Made by a program: the position numbers and the translations under genes. Below, in pieces: positions 25,177 to 33,840 of a stretch of 64,000 nucleotides of DNA. The stretch is taken from positions 49,405 to 113,404 of the forward strand of contig NZ_DAIQNN010000002.1 in NCBI RefSeq assembly GCF_036788415.1, given 5' to 3'. Within the stretch, counting starts at the first letter, position 1, and every line of letters begins with the position of its first letter. Source of the stretch: Rubrimonas sp036788415. GTDB taxonomy: Bacteria > Pseudomonadota > Alphaproteobacteria > Rhodobacterales > Rhodobacteraceae. Under the pieces are notes generated by a model that made no database searches, was not told the DNA's origin, and worked only from the letters and a program-made list of their open reading frames with translations.

Positions 25177-27048
25177 ATGCGCGCATCTTCCCTGATCGCG
25201 GCCGTCGCCGCGAGCTTCACCCTGTCATATCCCGCCCTCGGCCAGACGCCCGTTCTGCTCGACGAGATCGTGGTCGGCGGCGGTCTCGCCCCTGTGGCGG
25301 CGCAGAGCTACGCCCGCGCCGCCACCATCGTCACCGGCGAGGAGCTGCGCGCGCGCGGCATCTCCCGCCTCGTCGACGCTTTGCGCGGAACCCCCGGCGT
25401 TTCGGTCAGCCGCGTCGGCGGTCCGGGCGGCGAGACCTCGGTGCGCATCCGGGGGTCCGAAAGCAACCATGTGCTGGTGCTGATCGACGGCGTCGAAGCC
25501 GCCGGCGCGGCCACGGCGTTCGACTTCTCGCGCCTTTCCGCCGACGAGGTCGAGCGCGTCGAAGTGCTGCGCGGGCCGCAGGCGGCCGTCTACGGCGCCG
25601 GCGCCACGGCCGGCGTTATCAACATCATAACCCGCGGCGGCGCCGGGGCGGACGGTCTGCGGACCTTCGGCTTCGCCGAGGCCGGGACCAACCCGTCGGG
25701 CGGCGTCGGCGCGGGGCTCGAATATGGCGGCCCGCGCGGCGCCGGCGCGCTGTCGCTGACCTTCCGCGACGATGCGGGCTGGGACGCGCGGGGCGGCGGC
25801 TCGGGCGACGACGACGGCGCGCAGGCGCTCGTGTTCAACGCCCGCGGCGGCGTCTCGCTGACCGACGAGATCGGCCTGCGCGGGTCGTTCCGCTATGTCG
25901 ACCGCGAGGGCGAGTTCGACAATTCCCGCGCCGACCAGCGCGGCGAGAATGACGGGCGCGACCTGTTCGCCGGGCTCGCCGCCGACTGGGCGATGCTGGA
26001 CGGCGCGCTGGTGCACACGCCGAGCGTCTCCTACGCCTTCAGCGACACCGACACCCGGACGTTCTCCTTCGACCCGTCCTTCAACGACGAGGACACGCTG
26101 AAGGCGGGCTACCAGCTCGCCTACAGCTTCGGCCCCGCCCGCGCGCATACGGTGATCGGCGCTCTGCAATACAAGCGCGAGGGCTTCGAGAACGGGTTCG
26201 TCGCCGGGGGCGAGCGGTCGCGCGACGAGATCGGCTATGTGCTCGACTATCGCGCCCAGATCACCGAGGCGCTCTTCGTGCAGGCCGGCGCACGCTACGA
26301 CGACAACGAGGAGTTCGACGATTTCCTCAGCTGGTCGCTGTCGGCCTCCTATCAGATCTTCGACACGGGCACGCGGCTGCGCGCCTCGGTGGGCCGGGCG
26401 CAGACCAATCCGGACTTCTTCCAGCAGTTCGGCTTCATCTTCGGAACTTTCGAGGGCAACCCCGACCTCAAGCCGGAGCGCAATTTCGGCTGGGACGTCG
26501 GCGTCGACCAGACGTTCTGGGGCGGGCGGGCGCTGATCTCGGCCACCTATTTCGACGAGAGCCTCGAGGACGAGATCGTCTCGGTCGGCCTCGGCGGCGG
26601 CGTGCAGTCGGTGGGCAATCTCGACGACGACAGCACGCGGCGCGGCGTGGAGCTTTCCGGCAGCGTGGCGCCGATCGACGGGCTGACGCTCGGCGCGAGC
26701 TACACCTGGCTCGACGCCGAGGACGACGCGGGGGCTCAGGAAATCCGCCGCCCCGAGCACAGCGGCGCCGTCTCGGCCCGCTACCGCTTCCTCGAGGGCC
26801 GCGCCCATGTCGGGGGCGAGGCGGTGTTCGCGGCGGAGACCACGGACAGCGATTTCTCGACCTTCCCCGCGAGCACGGTCGACCTCGACGATTACGTCGT
26901 GATCAATCTCGACGCGGGCTATCGGGTGACCGAGCAGGTCGAGCTTTACGGGGCCGTGCGCAACCTGTTCGACGCCGACTACGAGGAGGTGTTCGGCTAT
27001 CGCGCCGAGCCGCTGACTGCGCTGGTCGGTCTGCGCGCGTCGTTCTGA
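25177..27048 (+). CDS. btuB: TonB-dependent vitamin B12 receptor
   Basis: Outer-membrane beta-barrel receptor of 623 residues that imports cobalamin using TonB energy. A signal peptide (about 1-23, ending ALGQ) is followed by a TonB box (DEIVVGG), a plug domain with GVSVSRVGGPGG and VLIDGVEA, and a barrel ending in the classic terminal Phe (GLRASF). The ATG at 25177 is preceded by GAGGAGG. The cobalamin riboswitch in its leader is the main reason for calling it BtuB rather than a generic receptor. No BtuCDF transporter or cobalamin synthesis gene lies nearby. Confidence 0.93.
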   Translation: MRASSLIAAVAASFTLSYPALGQTPVLLDEIVVGGGLAPVAAQSYARAATIVTGEELRARGISRLVDALRGTPGVSVSRVGGPGGETSVRIRGSESNHVLVLIDGVEAAGAATAFDFSRLSADEVERVEVLRGPQAAVYGAGATAGVINIITRGGAGADGLRTFGFAEAGTNPSGGVGAGLEYGGPRGAGALSLTFRDDAGWDARGGGSGDDDGAQALVFNARGGVSLTDEIGLRGSFRYVDREGEFDNSRADQRGENDGRDLFAGLAADWAMLDGALVHTPSVSYAFSDTDTRTFSFDPSFNDEDTLKAGYQLAYSFGPARAHTVIGALQYKREGFENGFVAGGERSRDEIGYVLDYRAQITEALFVQAGARYDDNEEFDDFLSWSLSASYQIFDTGTRLRASVGRAQTNPDFFQQFGFIFGTFEGNPDLKPERNFGWDVGVDQTFWGGRALISATYFDESLEDEIVSVGLGGGVQSVGNLDDDSTRRGVELSGSVAPIDGLTLGASYTWLDAEDDAGAQEIRRPEHSGAVSARYRFLEGRAHVGGEAVFAAETTDSDFSTFPASTVDLDDYVVINLDAGYRVTEQVELYGAVRNLFDADYEEVFGYRAEPLTALVGLRASF

Positions 27049-27055
27049 GCGAGGG

Positions 27056-27086
27056 GCGGCGCGCGCGGAGGCGATGCGCGCGCCGC
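27056..27086 (+). terminator. Hairpin terminator after btuB
   Basis: Perfect 11-bp stem: GCGGCGCGCGC (27056-27066) with GCGCGCGCCGC (27076-27086) around a 9-base loop, starting 7 bases after the btuB stop. Confidence 0.65.
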
Positions 27087-27090
27087 ATTC

Positions 27091-27107
27091 TTGCGAAACG
27101 TTCGCAA
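27091..27107. promoter_or_regulatory. 17-bp palindrome upstream of the metal ABC operon
   Basis: TTGCGAA-ACG-TTCGCAA, perfect 7+3+7 symmetry, 72 bases before the troA-like ATG. Candidate operator for a metal-responsive regulator. Confidence 0.55.
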
Positions 27108-27139
27108 AACCATTGCATCGGCCGCCGGCTCGTGCTACC

Positions 27140-27154
27140 TGAGAATGCGTATCA
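27140..27154. promoter_or_regulatory. Fur/Mur-like box before the metal ABC operon
   Basis: TGAGAATGCGTATCA matches the 7-1-7 Fur consensus (TGAtAAT-n-ATTaTCA) at 11 of 14 half-site positions. It lies 24 bases before the start codon. Fur-family proteins (Fur, Mur, Zur) commonly repress such transporters. Confidence 0.5.
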
Positions 27155-27178
27155 GTTTCCTTCCAGGAGCAGCGCCGC

Positions 27179-28141
27179 ATGTCCCTCTCCCGCCGCCGTT
27201 TCCTTGGGACCGTCGTCGCGAGCGCGGCGCTGCGGTCGACCGGAGCCGCCGCAAGTCCCGTCCTGACCGTTGCGGCGACGACCGGCATGGTCGCGGACGC
27301 CGCGCGCGTCGTCGGCGGCGACCGCGTCGCCGTTCAGGCGCTGATGGGGCCCGGCGTCGACCCCCACTCCTTCCGCCAGACCCGCAGCGACATCGCCGCG
27401 ATGACGCGCGCCGACCTCGTGCTGTGGCACGGGCTCTATCTGGAGGCGCAGCTCGAGGGCTTCCTGCTCGACCTCGCCGCGCGCAAGCCGGTGGCCGCGC
27501 TCGGCGAGGCGGTTCCGCGGTCGCGCCTGCTGGAGGACCCGGAGGCGCCCGGGCGTTTCGATCCGCACATCTGGATGGACCCGCGCCTCTGGGCGTTCGC
27601 CGTCGACGGCGCGCGCCGTGCGCTGACCGAGGTCGATCCCGACGGCGCCGAGACCTATGGGCGCAACGCGATGCGCCATCACGAGGAGATCGCGGCGCTC
27701 GCCGATTACGCCGACGCGGCCCTCGGCTCGGTGCCGCAGGAGGCGCGGGTGCTCGTCACCTCGCACGACGCCTTCGGCTATCTGGGCGCGGCCTGGGGGT
27801 TCGAGGTGCTCGGCGTGCAGGGCATCTCGACCGAGGCCGAGGCCGGGCTCGCCCGCATCGAGGACCTTGTGAAGACGCTCGTCTCCCGCCGCATCGGCGC
27901 GGTGTTCGTCGAGACCTCCGTCTCGCCGCGCAATCTGCAGGCGCTGGTGGAGGGGGCGGCTGCGCAGGGCCACGAAGTGCGCATCGGCGGCGAGCTGTTC
28001 TCCGACGCGATGGGGCCGGAGGGGACCTATGAGGGGACCTATGTCGGCATGATCGACCACAATGTCACGACCATCGCCCGCGCGCTCGGCGGTCAGGCGC
28101 CGGCGGCGGGGCTCAACGGGTTGCTGAGGGCGCAGGGATGA
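27179..28141 (+). CDS. Zn/Mn ABC transporter substrate-binding protein (TroA-like)
   Basis: Periplasmic metal-binding protein of 320 residues. The N-terminus SRRRFLG followed by a hydrophobic run to ASP at about residue 27 is a twin-arginine signal. Metal ligands fit the cluster A-I pattern: His63 (DPHSF), His130 (FDPHIWMDP), His196 (TSHDAFGYLG) and Asp293 (MIDHN). The third ligand being His rather than Glu is the TroA/ZnuA state, so zinc is at least as likely as manganese. AGGAG precedes the ATG. It is the first of four coupled genes, with a Fur-like box in its leader. Confidence 0.88.
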   Translation: MSLSRRRFLGTVVASAALRSTGAAASPVLTVAATTGMVADAARVVGGDRVAVQALMGPGVDPHSFRQTRSDIAAMTRADLVLWHGLYLEAQLEGFLLDLAARKPVAALGEAVPRSRLLEDPEAPGRFDPHIWMDPRLWAFAVDGARRALTEVDPDGAETYGRNAMRHHEEIAALADYADAALGSVPQEARVLVTSHDAFGYLGAAWGFEVLGVQGISTEAEAGLARIEDLVKTLVSRRIGAVFVETSVSPRNLQALVEGAAAQGHEVRIGGELFSDAMGPEGTYEGTYVGMIDHNVTTIARALGGQAPAAGLNGLLRAQG

Positions 28142-28908
28142 GCGCGGAGTTGCGCCTCGCTTCGGGCGGCGCCCCGGCGCCCGAGACGGTCCACCCGCTC
28201 AGCGTGCGGGGGCTGACGGTGGCCTATGGCGACGCGCCGGCGGTGTTCTCGGTCGACGCGGATTTCCCGGCGGGGACGATGACCGCCATCGTCGGGCCGA
28301 ACGGCGCCGGCAAGTCGAGCTTCCTCAAGGGCGCGCTGGGGGTGGTGAAGCCGCTCTCGGGCGAGGTGCGGGCCTTCGGCGGGCCGCTGTCGCGCGCGCG
28401 CCGGCGCATCGCCTATGTGCCGCAGCGCGCCAGCGTGGACTGGGAGTTCCCCGCCCGCGCCATCGACGTCGCCGCGATGGGGCTCTATGCGCGGCTCGGG
28501 CCGTTCCGGCTGGCGGGGCGGGGCGATCTCGACATCGCGCGCGCGGCGCTATCCCGCGTCGGCATGGAGCGGCTGGCGGAGCGCCAGATCGGCGAGCTGT
28601 CGGGCGGGCAGCAGCAGCGGGTCTTCATCGCGCGGGCGCTGGCGCAGGGCGCCGACCTCTACCTGCTCGACGAGCCTTTCGCGGGGGTGGACGCCGCGAC
28701 CGAAAAGGCGCTGGTCGAAGTGCTGAAGGGGCTCGCGGCGGAGGGGCGCATGGTGGTCTGCGTGCATCACGACCTGTCGACGTTGCAGGCCTATTTCGAC
28801 CGGGTGCTGATGATCAACCTGCGCAAGATCGCCGAAGGCACGGTGGCCGAGACGGCGACGCCGGAGAACCTTCGCCTGACCTATGGCGGGGCCGCGCAGG
28901 CCGCCTGA
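28138..28908 (+). CDS. Metal ABC transporter ATP-binding protein (TroB-like)
   Basis: 256-residue ATPase for the Zn/Mn importer. Walker A GPNGAGKSS, Q-loop YVPQRASVDWEFP (the QR-x-x-x-D-W-x-F-P segment is typical of manganese/zinc importers), signature LSGGQQQRVFIARAL, Walker B LYLLDEPFAGVD and the H-loop CVHHDL are all intact. Its ATG overlaps the troA-like stop (ATGA) and its own stop overlaps the next start (TGATG), so translation of the operon is coupled. Confidence 0.93.
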   Translation: MSAELRLASGGAPAPETVHPLSVRGLTVAYGDAPAVFSVDADFPAGTMTAIVGPNGAGKSSFLKGALGVVKPLSGEVRAFGGPLSRARRRIAYVPQRASVDWEFPARAIDVAAMGLYARLGPFRLAGRGDLDIARAALSRVGMERLAERQIGELSGGQQQRVFIARALAQGADLYLLDEPFAGVDAATEKALVEVLKGLAAEGRMVVCVHHDLSTLQAYFDRVLMINLRKIAEGTVAETATPENLRLTYGGAAQAA

Positions 28909-30116
28909 TGGACCTCTCCGCGCTCCTCGCCGCGCTGACCTTCTCCGCCGGCTACAACACCGCCGTCGTGACGCTGGGCGCGGCGCTGCTGGGGGCTGCG
29001 GCGGGCGGGGCGGGCGTGTTCGCGCTGCTGCGCCGGCGCGCGCTGATCTCGGACGCGCTCGGCCATGCGACGCTGCCGGGCGTCGCGCTCGCCTTTCTGG
29101 CGATGGCCGCGCTGGGCGGCGACGGGCGCGATCTCGCCGGGCTTATGCTGGGCGCGGCGCTGTCGGCCGCGCTCGGGCTGGCCGCGATCGGCTGGATCGT
29201 GCGGCGCACGCGATTGAGCGAGGACGCGGCCATCGGCGCGGTGCTCTCAGGCTTTTTCGGCCTCGGCGTGGTGTTGCTCACCGTCGTGCAGTCGGTCCCG
29301 CTGGGGCGGCAGGCGGGGCTGGAGGGCTTCCTGCTCGGAGCGGCCTCGGCGATGCTACGCGCGGAAGCCGAGCTTGCGGCGATGGCGGCGGCGGTCGCCG
29401 GGGCGGCGGTGCTGGCGCTGCGCCGCCCGATGACGCTGGTCGCCTTCGACGAGGGGCACGCCGCGACGCTCGGCGTGCCGGTGCGCGCGGTGGATGGCGC
29501 GATCATGGCGCTGGCGCTGGGCGTGACGGTGATCGGCCTCAAGATCGTGGGGCTCGTGCTGGTGGTGGCGCTGCTGATCGTCCCGCCGGTCACGGCGCGT
29601 TTCTGGACCGACCGGATCGACGCGATGCTGGCGCTGTCGGCGGCGTTCGGCGCGGTCGCGGGCTGGGTGGGCGCGGCGCTGTCGGCGGCGGGGCCCGCGC
29701 TGCCGACCGGGCCGCTGATCGTGCTGACGGCCTTCGCGCTGTTCGCCGCCTCGATGGCGGTCGCGCCGCGGCGGGGCGCGCTCGCTGCGGCGCTGCGGCG
29801 GCGGCGGTTTCAGCGCCGGGCGCATCTGCGGCAAGGGCTGCTCGCGCTTGGGCGCGGCGAGCCGATTCTCGACGCCGACACGCTGCGCGCGCTGCGCCGC
29901 GCCCGGCTGATCCGACGCGACGGCGCGCCCACCGAAGCCGGCTGCGCGGGCGCCGCGCGCGCCCTGCGGGACGAGGCCCGCTGGGCCGAGGCGCGCCGCG
30001 ATCCGGGCGGCATGGCGGCGGGGTTCGACGGCCTCTCGCCCATCGAGACCGCCCTGACCGCCGACCAGATCGCCGAGCTCGACCGGCGGCTGGGCCCGCC
30101 CCGAGAAGCGACATGA
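28908..30116 (+). CDS. Metal ABC transporter permease with C-terminal extension (TroC-like)
   Basis: 402 residues. The first 285 or so form the ABC-3 family membrane domain (about eight TM segments; RRRALISDALGHATLPGVA is the conserved family motif and GLKIVGLVLVVALLIVPPVTA the late one). The remaining 115 residues are soluble, Arg/Ala-rich and look like a small winged-helix-like domain (ADTLRALRRARLIRRDGAPT, AGCAGAARALRDEARWAEA). Such extensions occur on one of the two permeases in many alphaproteobacterial Zn/Mn importers; their role is unproven. It is coupled to the ATPase gene by TGATG. Confidence 0.88.
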   Translation: MDLSALLAALTFSAGYNTAVVTLGAALLGAAAGGAGVFALLRRRALISDALGHATLPGVALAFLAMAALGGDGRDLAGLMLGAALSAALGLAAIGWIVRRTRLSEDAAIGAVLSGFFGLGVVLLTVVQSVPLGRQAGLEGFLLGAASAMLRAEAELAAMAAAVAGAAVLALRRPMTLVAFDEGHAATLGVPVRAVDGAIMALALGVTVIGLKIVGLVLVVALLIVPPVTARFWTDRIDAMLALSAAFGAVAGWVGAALSAAGPALPTGPLIVLTAFALFAASMAVAPRRGALAAALRRRRFQRRAHLRQGLLALGRGEPILDADTLRALRRARLIRRDGAPTEAGCAGAARALRDEARWAEARRDPGGMAAGFDGLSPIETALTADQIAELDRRLGPPREAT

Positions 30117-30126
30117 GCGCGGCGGC

Positions 30127-31053
30127 ATGATGGGCGCGGAATTCGTCCAGCTCAGCCTCGCGCCGCTGCTGATCGGCGCGCTCGCGGCGACGGTCTGCGC
30201 GCTGCCGGGCAATTTCCTGCTGCTGCGCCGGCAGGCGCTGATCGGCGACGCGATGAGCCATGTCGTGCTGCCGGGCGTGGTGGCGGGGTTCCTGCTGAGC
30301 GGCGGAACCTCGACGCTCGCGATGCTGCTCGGCGCGACCGCCGCCGCTCTGGTCGCCGCCGGCGCCATCGAGCTGGTGCGCCGGCTGGGCCGGGTCGAGC
30401 CCGGCGCCGCGATGGGGGTGGTCTTCACCGCGATGTTCGCGGGCGGGGTGCTGCTGCTCGAGCAGTCGGTCGGCGGCGACGTGCATCTCGACGTCGAGCA
30501 CGCGCTCTACGGCAATCTCGAAAGCCTGATCTGGCTGGACGCGACCGGCTGGACCTCGCTGCTCGATCCGCGGGCGCTGGCGGGCGCGCCGCCCGCGCTC
30601 CCCCGGCTGGCCGTCGCCGTCGCGATCCTCGCGATCCTCACGCGGCTGTTCTGGAAGGAGCTGGCGCTTTCGACTTTCGATCCGGGCTTCGCGGCCTCGG
30701 TCGGGGCGCGGCCCGGCCTCGTCGGCGCTGGACTGGCGGCGGCGACGGCGCTGGCGGCGGTGACGGCGTTCGAGGCGGTCGGCTCGATCATCGTGATCGC
30801 GATGTTCGTCTGCCCGCCCGCCGCCGCGCGGCTGATGACCGACCGGCTGGACCGGCAGGTCGCGTGGTCGCTCGGCTTCGCGCTCGCGGCGGCGATCCTC
30901 GGCTATGTGCTGGCGGGGTATGGGCCGGTCTGGCTGGGCTTCGCGGCCTCGGTCAGCGCGGCGGGGACGATGGCGACCGTCTCGGGGCTGATCCTGCTCG
31001 CCGCCTGCCTGTGGGGGCCGAAACGGCGCCGCGCGGGCGTCACCGCGGTCTGA
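30127..31053 (+). CDS. Metal ABC transporter permease (TroD-like)
   Basis: 308-residue second permease subunit, ABC-3 family, without the soluble tail of its partner. It has about eight TM segments, with LLRRQALIGDAMSHVVLPGV and EAVGSIIVIAMFVCPPAAARL as family signatures. It starts 11 bases after the previous stop. Its last 14 bases overlap the end of the convergent trmO gene. The two permeases probably form a heterodimer with two copies of the ATPase. Confidence 0.9.
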   Translation: MMGAEFVQLSLAPLLIGALAATVCALPGNFLLLRRQALIGDAMSHVVLPGVVAGFLLSGGTSTLAMLLGATAAALVAAGAIELVRRLGRVEPGAAMGVVFTAMFAGGVLLLEQSVGGDVHLDVEHALYGNLESLIWLDATGWTSLLDPRALAGAPPALPRLAVAVAILAILTRLFWKELALSTFDPGFAASVGARPGLVGAGLAAATALAAVTAFEAVGSIIVIAMFVCPPAAARLMTDRLDRQVAWSLGFALAAAILGYVLAGYGPVWLGFAASVSAAGTMATVSGLILLAACLWGPKRRRAGVTAV

Positions 31054-31489
31054 GCCCCAGCTTCACGTCGAGCAGCGGCGTGCCGTCGACGCAGTCGAGC
31101 CCGCGCACCAGCAGCGCGTCGCCTTCGCGCCCCAGAAGCGGCACCTGCGAGACGGCGATGGGATTGGGCCGCACCGGCGAGCGCAGCGCGAAGGTCCCCA
31201 CCAGCTCGTCGCGGCCGCGCGGGCGCTGAAGCACCAGATCGCGCCGCGATTCGTGCATCCAGTAGAGCAGCACGACCTCCTCGCATTCCTCGACGCCGGT
31301 CAGCGCGAGCCGCCAGCGCGGGTCGATCTCGACGCGGCAGACGGGGCCCGTCGCGACGTCGCCCTGACGCGGACAGTCGGCGCGGTCGGCGAACGGCGTG
31401 CGCAGCCGTCCGATGAACCAGAGCTGCGCGTCGAAGCCCTCGGGCGGGGCGACGGTCTGTTCGCCGGGGCGGAGGTCGGCGTCGATCAT
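31040..31489 (-). CDS. trmO: tRNA m6t6A37 methyltransferase (TrmO/UPF0066)
   Basis: Predicted SAM-dependent methylation of threonylcarbamoyl-adenosine at position 37 of tRNA-Thr. The UPF0066 pattern is clear in 149 residues: FIGRLRTPFADRADCPRQG, LALTGVEECEEVVLLYWMHES, LVGTFALRSPVRPNPIAVS (SAM pocket) and LDCVDGTPLLDVK. The ATG at 31489 has GGAGA 7 bases upstream. It overlaps the troD-like gene tail to tail by 14 bases. Some family members in metal-rich contexts have been called VirR-like; the tRNA role is the best supported. Confidence 0.82.
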   Translation of the reverse strand: MIDADLRPGEQTVAPPEGFDAQLWFIGRLRTPFADRADCPRQGDVATGPVCRVEIDPRWRLALTGVEECEEVVLLYWMHESRRDLVLQRPRGRDELVGTFALRSPVRPNPIAVSQVPLLGREGDALLVRGLDCVDGTPLLDVKLGLRPR

Positions 31490-31624
31490 GGGCGGTCTCC
31501 TCATCCGGCGCGCGATCATGGCGCGGCCCGCCGCCTGCGTCGGCGCGACCCATCGGCGCGGCGCCTCTTGACCCCGCCGCCGCCGCCGCGATGCTGGCGC
31601 GCGGGCATCGAGGGGAGACGCGCC

Positions 31625-32473
31625 ATGAAACTGCTGCGCTGGGGCGAGACGGGCCGCGAGAAGCCGGGGGCGCTCGACGCCGAGGGCGCGATCCGCGACC
31701 TCTCCGCCGTCACGGCCGATCTGGCGGGCGACGCCGTCTCCTGCGAGGCGCTCGACGCGCTGCGCGGGCTCGACCTGTCCGCCCTGCCGCGCGTCGAGGG
31801 CGCGCCGCGGATCGGCCCCTGCCTCGGCTGGGTTCCCAATTTCCACGCCATCGGGCTGAACTACGGCCGCCACGCCGAGGAAGTCGGCGCCAAGCGCCCG
31901 CCCGAGCCGATCCTGTTCTCCAAGGCGACGACCTGCCTCGCCGGTCCGAACGACGATCTGATCCTGCCGCCCGACAGCGAGAAATCCGACTGGGAGGTCG
32001 AGCTGGGCGTGGTGATCGGGCGCTGGTGCGACCATGTCGCCGAGGCCGACGCGCTGGCCCATGTCGCGGGCTATTGCGTGGTGAACGACGTCTCCGAGCG
32101 CGCATGGCAGATCGAGCGCAAGGGGCAATGGGTCAAGGGCAAGTCGGCCCCGGGCTTCGGCCCGGTCGGCCCTTGGCTCGTCACCGCCGACGAGATCGCC
32201 GACCCGCAGGCGCTGGCGCTGGAGCTGCGGCTGAACGGCGAGACGATGCAGAGCTCGACCACCGCCGACATGATCTTTTCGGTGGCGGAGATCGTCTCCT
32301 ATATGTCGCGCTTCATGGCGCTGCGTCCGGGCGATCTGATCGCGACCGGCACGCCCGAAGGGGTGGGCATGGCCCGCACGCCGACGCGTTTCCTGCGCGC
32401 GGGCGACGAAATGGCGCTGTCGGTCGCGGGCCTCGGCGAACAGCGCCAGCGCGTGCGCGGCGCGTCGGAATGA
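31625..32473 (+). CDS. Fumarylacetoacetate hydrolase family protein
   Basis: 282-residue FAH-fold hydrolase or decarboxylase. The C-terminal catalytic domain shows GLNYGRHAEEVG, LFSKATTCLAGPNDDL, metal ligands in SDWEVELGVVIG, GYCVVNDVSERAWQ, KGKSAPGFGPVGPWL and IATGTPEGVGM. The N-terminal 60 residues are the usual accessory domain (MKLLRWGETGREKPG). Members act on acylpyruvates, ureidoglycolate or ring-cleavage products; the neighbouring amidase hints at a small catabolic unit, but the substrate is open. The ATG at 31625 follows GGGGAGACG. Confidence 0.85.
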   Translation: MKLLRWGETGREKPGALDAEGAIRDLSAVTADLAGDAVSCEALDALRGLDLSALPRVEGAPRIGPCLGWVPNFHAIGLNYGRHAEEVGAKRPPEPILFSKATTCLAGPNDDLILPPDSEKSDWEVELGVVIGRWCDHVAEADALAHVAGYCVVNDVSERAWQIERKGQWVKGKSAPGFGPVGPWLVTADEIADPQALALELRLNGETMQSSTTADMIFSVAEIVSYMSRFMALRPGDLIATGTPEGVGMARTPTRFLRAGDEMALSVAGLGEQRQRVRGASE

Positions 32474-32489
32474 GCCGGGAGGGCGGGCG

Positions 32490-33827
32490 ATGAACGGCTG
32501 GGCGCAGATGGGCGCGGCGGAGCTGGGGCGGGCCATCGCCGCGCGCAAGGCCGATCCGCGCGCCGTGCTCGAGGCCTGCCTCGACGCCGCCGCCAACCAC
32601 CCCGACGCCGAGCGCGTCTTCGCGCGCCTCACCCCCGCCCGCGCCCGCGCGCAGGCCGCCGCGAGCGCCGAGCGCGCCGAGGCGGGGCTGCTGCGCGGAC
32701 CGCTCGACGGCGTTCCCATCGCGCTGAAGGACCTGTTCGACACGGCGGGGATCGAAACCGAGGCCGGCTCGCGTCTGCTCGCCCATCGCACGCCGGACCG
32801 CGACGCGGCCTGCCTGCGCCGCCTCGACGCGGCGGGGATGGTATTTCACGGCAAGACGCAGATGAGCGAGCTGGCCTTCTCCGGCCTCGGGCTCAATCCG
32901 ATGACCGCCACCTCGCCGAACCCGTTCGATCCGGACTGGGCGCCCGGCGGCTCGTCCTCCGGCTCGGCCTCGGCGGTGGCGCTGGGGCTGGCGCCCTGCG
33001 CGCTCGGCAGCGACACCGGCGGCTCGGTGCGCATCCCCGCCGCATGGCAGGGGCTGGTCGGGCTCAAGACCACCGCCGGGCTGATCCCCAATGACGGCGT
33101 CGTGCCGCTGGCCCCGAGCCTCGACACGATCGGCCCGCTGACCCGCACGGTCGAGGACGCGGCCCTGATCCTCTCCGCCCTGACCGGCGCGCCGCCGCCC
33201 GATCTGGAGGGCGCGCGGATCGAGGGCTGCGCCTTCTTCATCCCCGAGACGACCGTGTTCGACAGGGCCGACCCCGAGCCGGTCGCCGCCTTCGAGGCCG
33301 CCGTGGAGCGGCTGGCGCAGGCCGGCGCGCGGATCGAGCGGGGGCCGGCGCCGGAACTCGCCGAGATCCTGCGCGTCGCCGCAGAGCGCGGCGCGATCGT
33401 CAACACGGAAGGCTATGCGATCTGGGGCGCGCGGATCGAGGCGAACCCCGAACTCATCTGGGACCGCATCGCCGACCGCTTCCGCTCGGGCCGCGCCTTC
33501 ACCGCCGATCAGTCCGACGGCGCCCGGATGGCGTTCCGCCGCCTCGCCCGCGCCTTCCTCGCCCGCATCGCCGCGCATGACGCGGCGCTCTGGCCGACGG
33601 CGCCGATCCTGCCGCCCTCGGTCGCCCGCCTGATGGCCGACGCCGAGTTCTACGCCGCGCGCAACCTGATGGCGCTGCGCAACACGCGGCTCGGCAATCT
33701 GATGGGGTGCTGCGGCCTCAGCCTGCCCGCCGGCGCGCCCGGATGCGGCCTGCTGCTGACCGGGCGGCCCTTCGACGAGGCGCGCCTTCTCCGCCTCGGC
33801 GCGGCGATGGAGCGGGCGCTGTCCTGA
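32490..33827 (+). CDS. Amidase signature family hydrolase
   Basis: 445-residue amide hydrolase. The Ser-cisSer-Lys triad is complete: Lys in GVPIALKDLFDTAG, cis-Ser in PGGSSSGSA and nucleophile Ser in SDTGGSVRIPAA. The family GLKTTAGLIPNDG segment is present. It starts 16 bases after the FAH gene and is probably co-transcribed. Similar to GatA-type enzymes, but there is no gatB/gatC next to it, so it is more likely a catabolic amidase. It ends 13 bases from convergent mgtE. Confidence 0.88.
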   Translation: MNGWAQMGAAELGRAIAARKADPRAVLEACLDAAANHPDAERVFARLTPARARAQAAASAERAEAGLLRGPLDGVPIALKDLFDTAGIETEAGSRLLAHRTPDRDAACLRRLDAAGMVFHGKTQMSELAFSGLGLNPMTATSPNPFDPDWAPGGSSSGSASAVALGLAPCALGSDTGGSVRIPAAWQGLVGLKTTAGLIPNDGVVPLAPSLDTIGPLTRTVEDAALILSALTGAPPPDLEGARIEGCAFFIPETTVFDRADPEPVAAFEAAVERLAQAGARIERGPAPELAEILRVAAERGAIVNTEGYAIWGARIEANPELIWDRIADRFRSGRAFTADQSDGARMAFRRLARAFLARIAAHDAALWPTAPILPPSVARLMADAEFYAARNLMALRNTRLGNLMGCCGLSLPAGAPGCGLLLTGRPFDEARLLRLGAAMERALS

Positions 33828-33840
33828 CCGGCCGCGCCCC

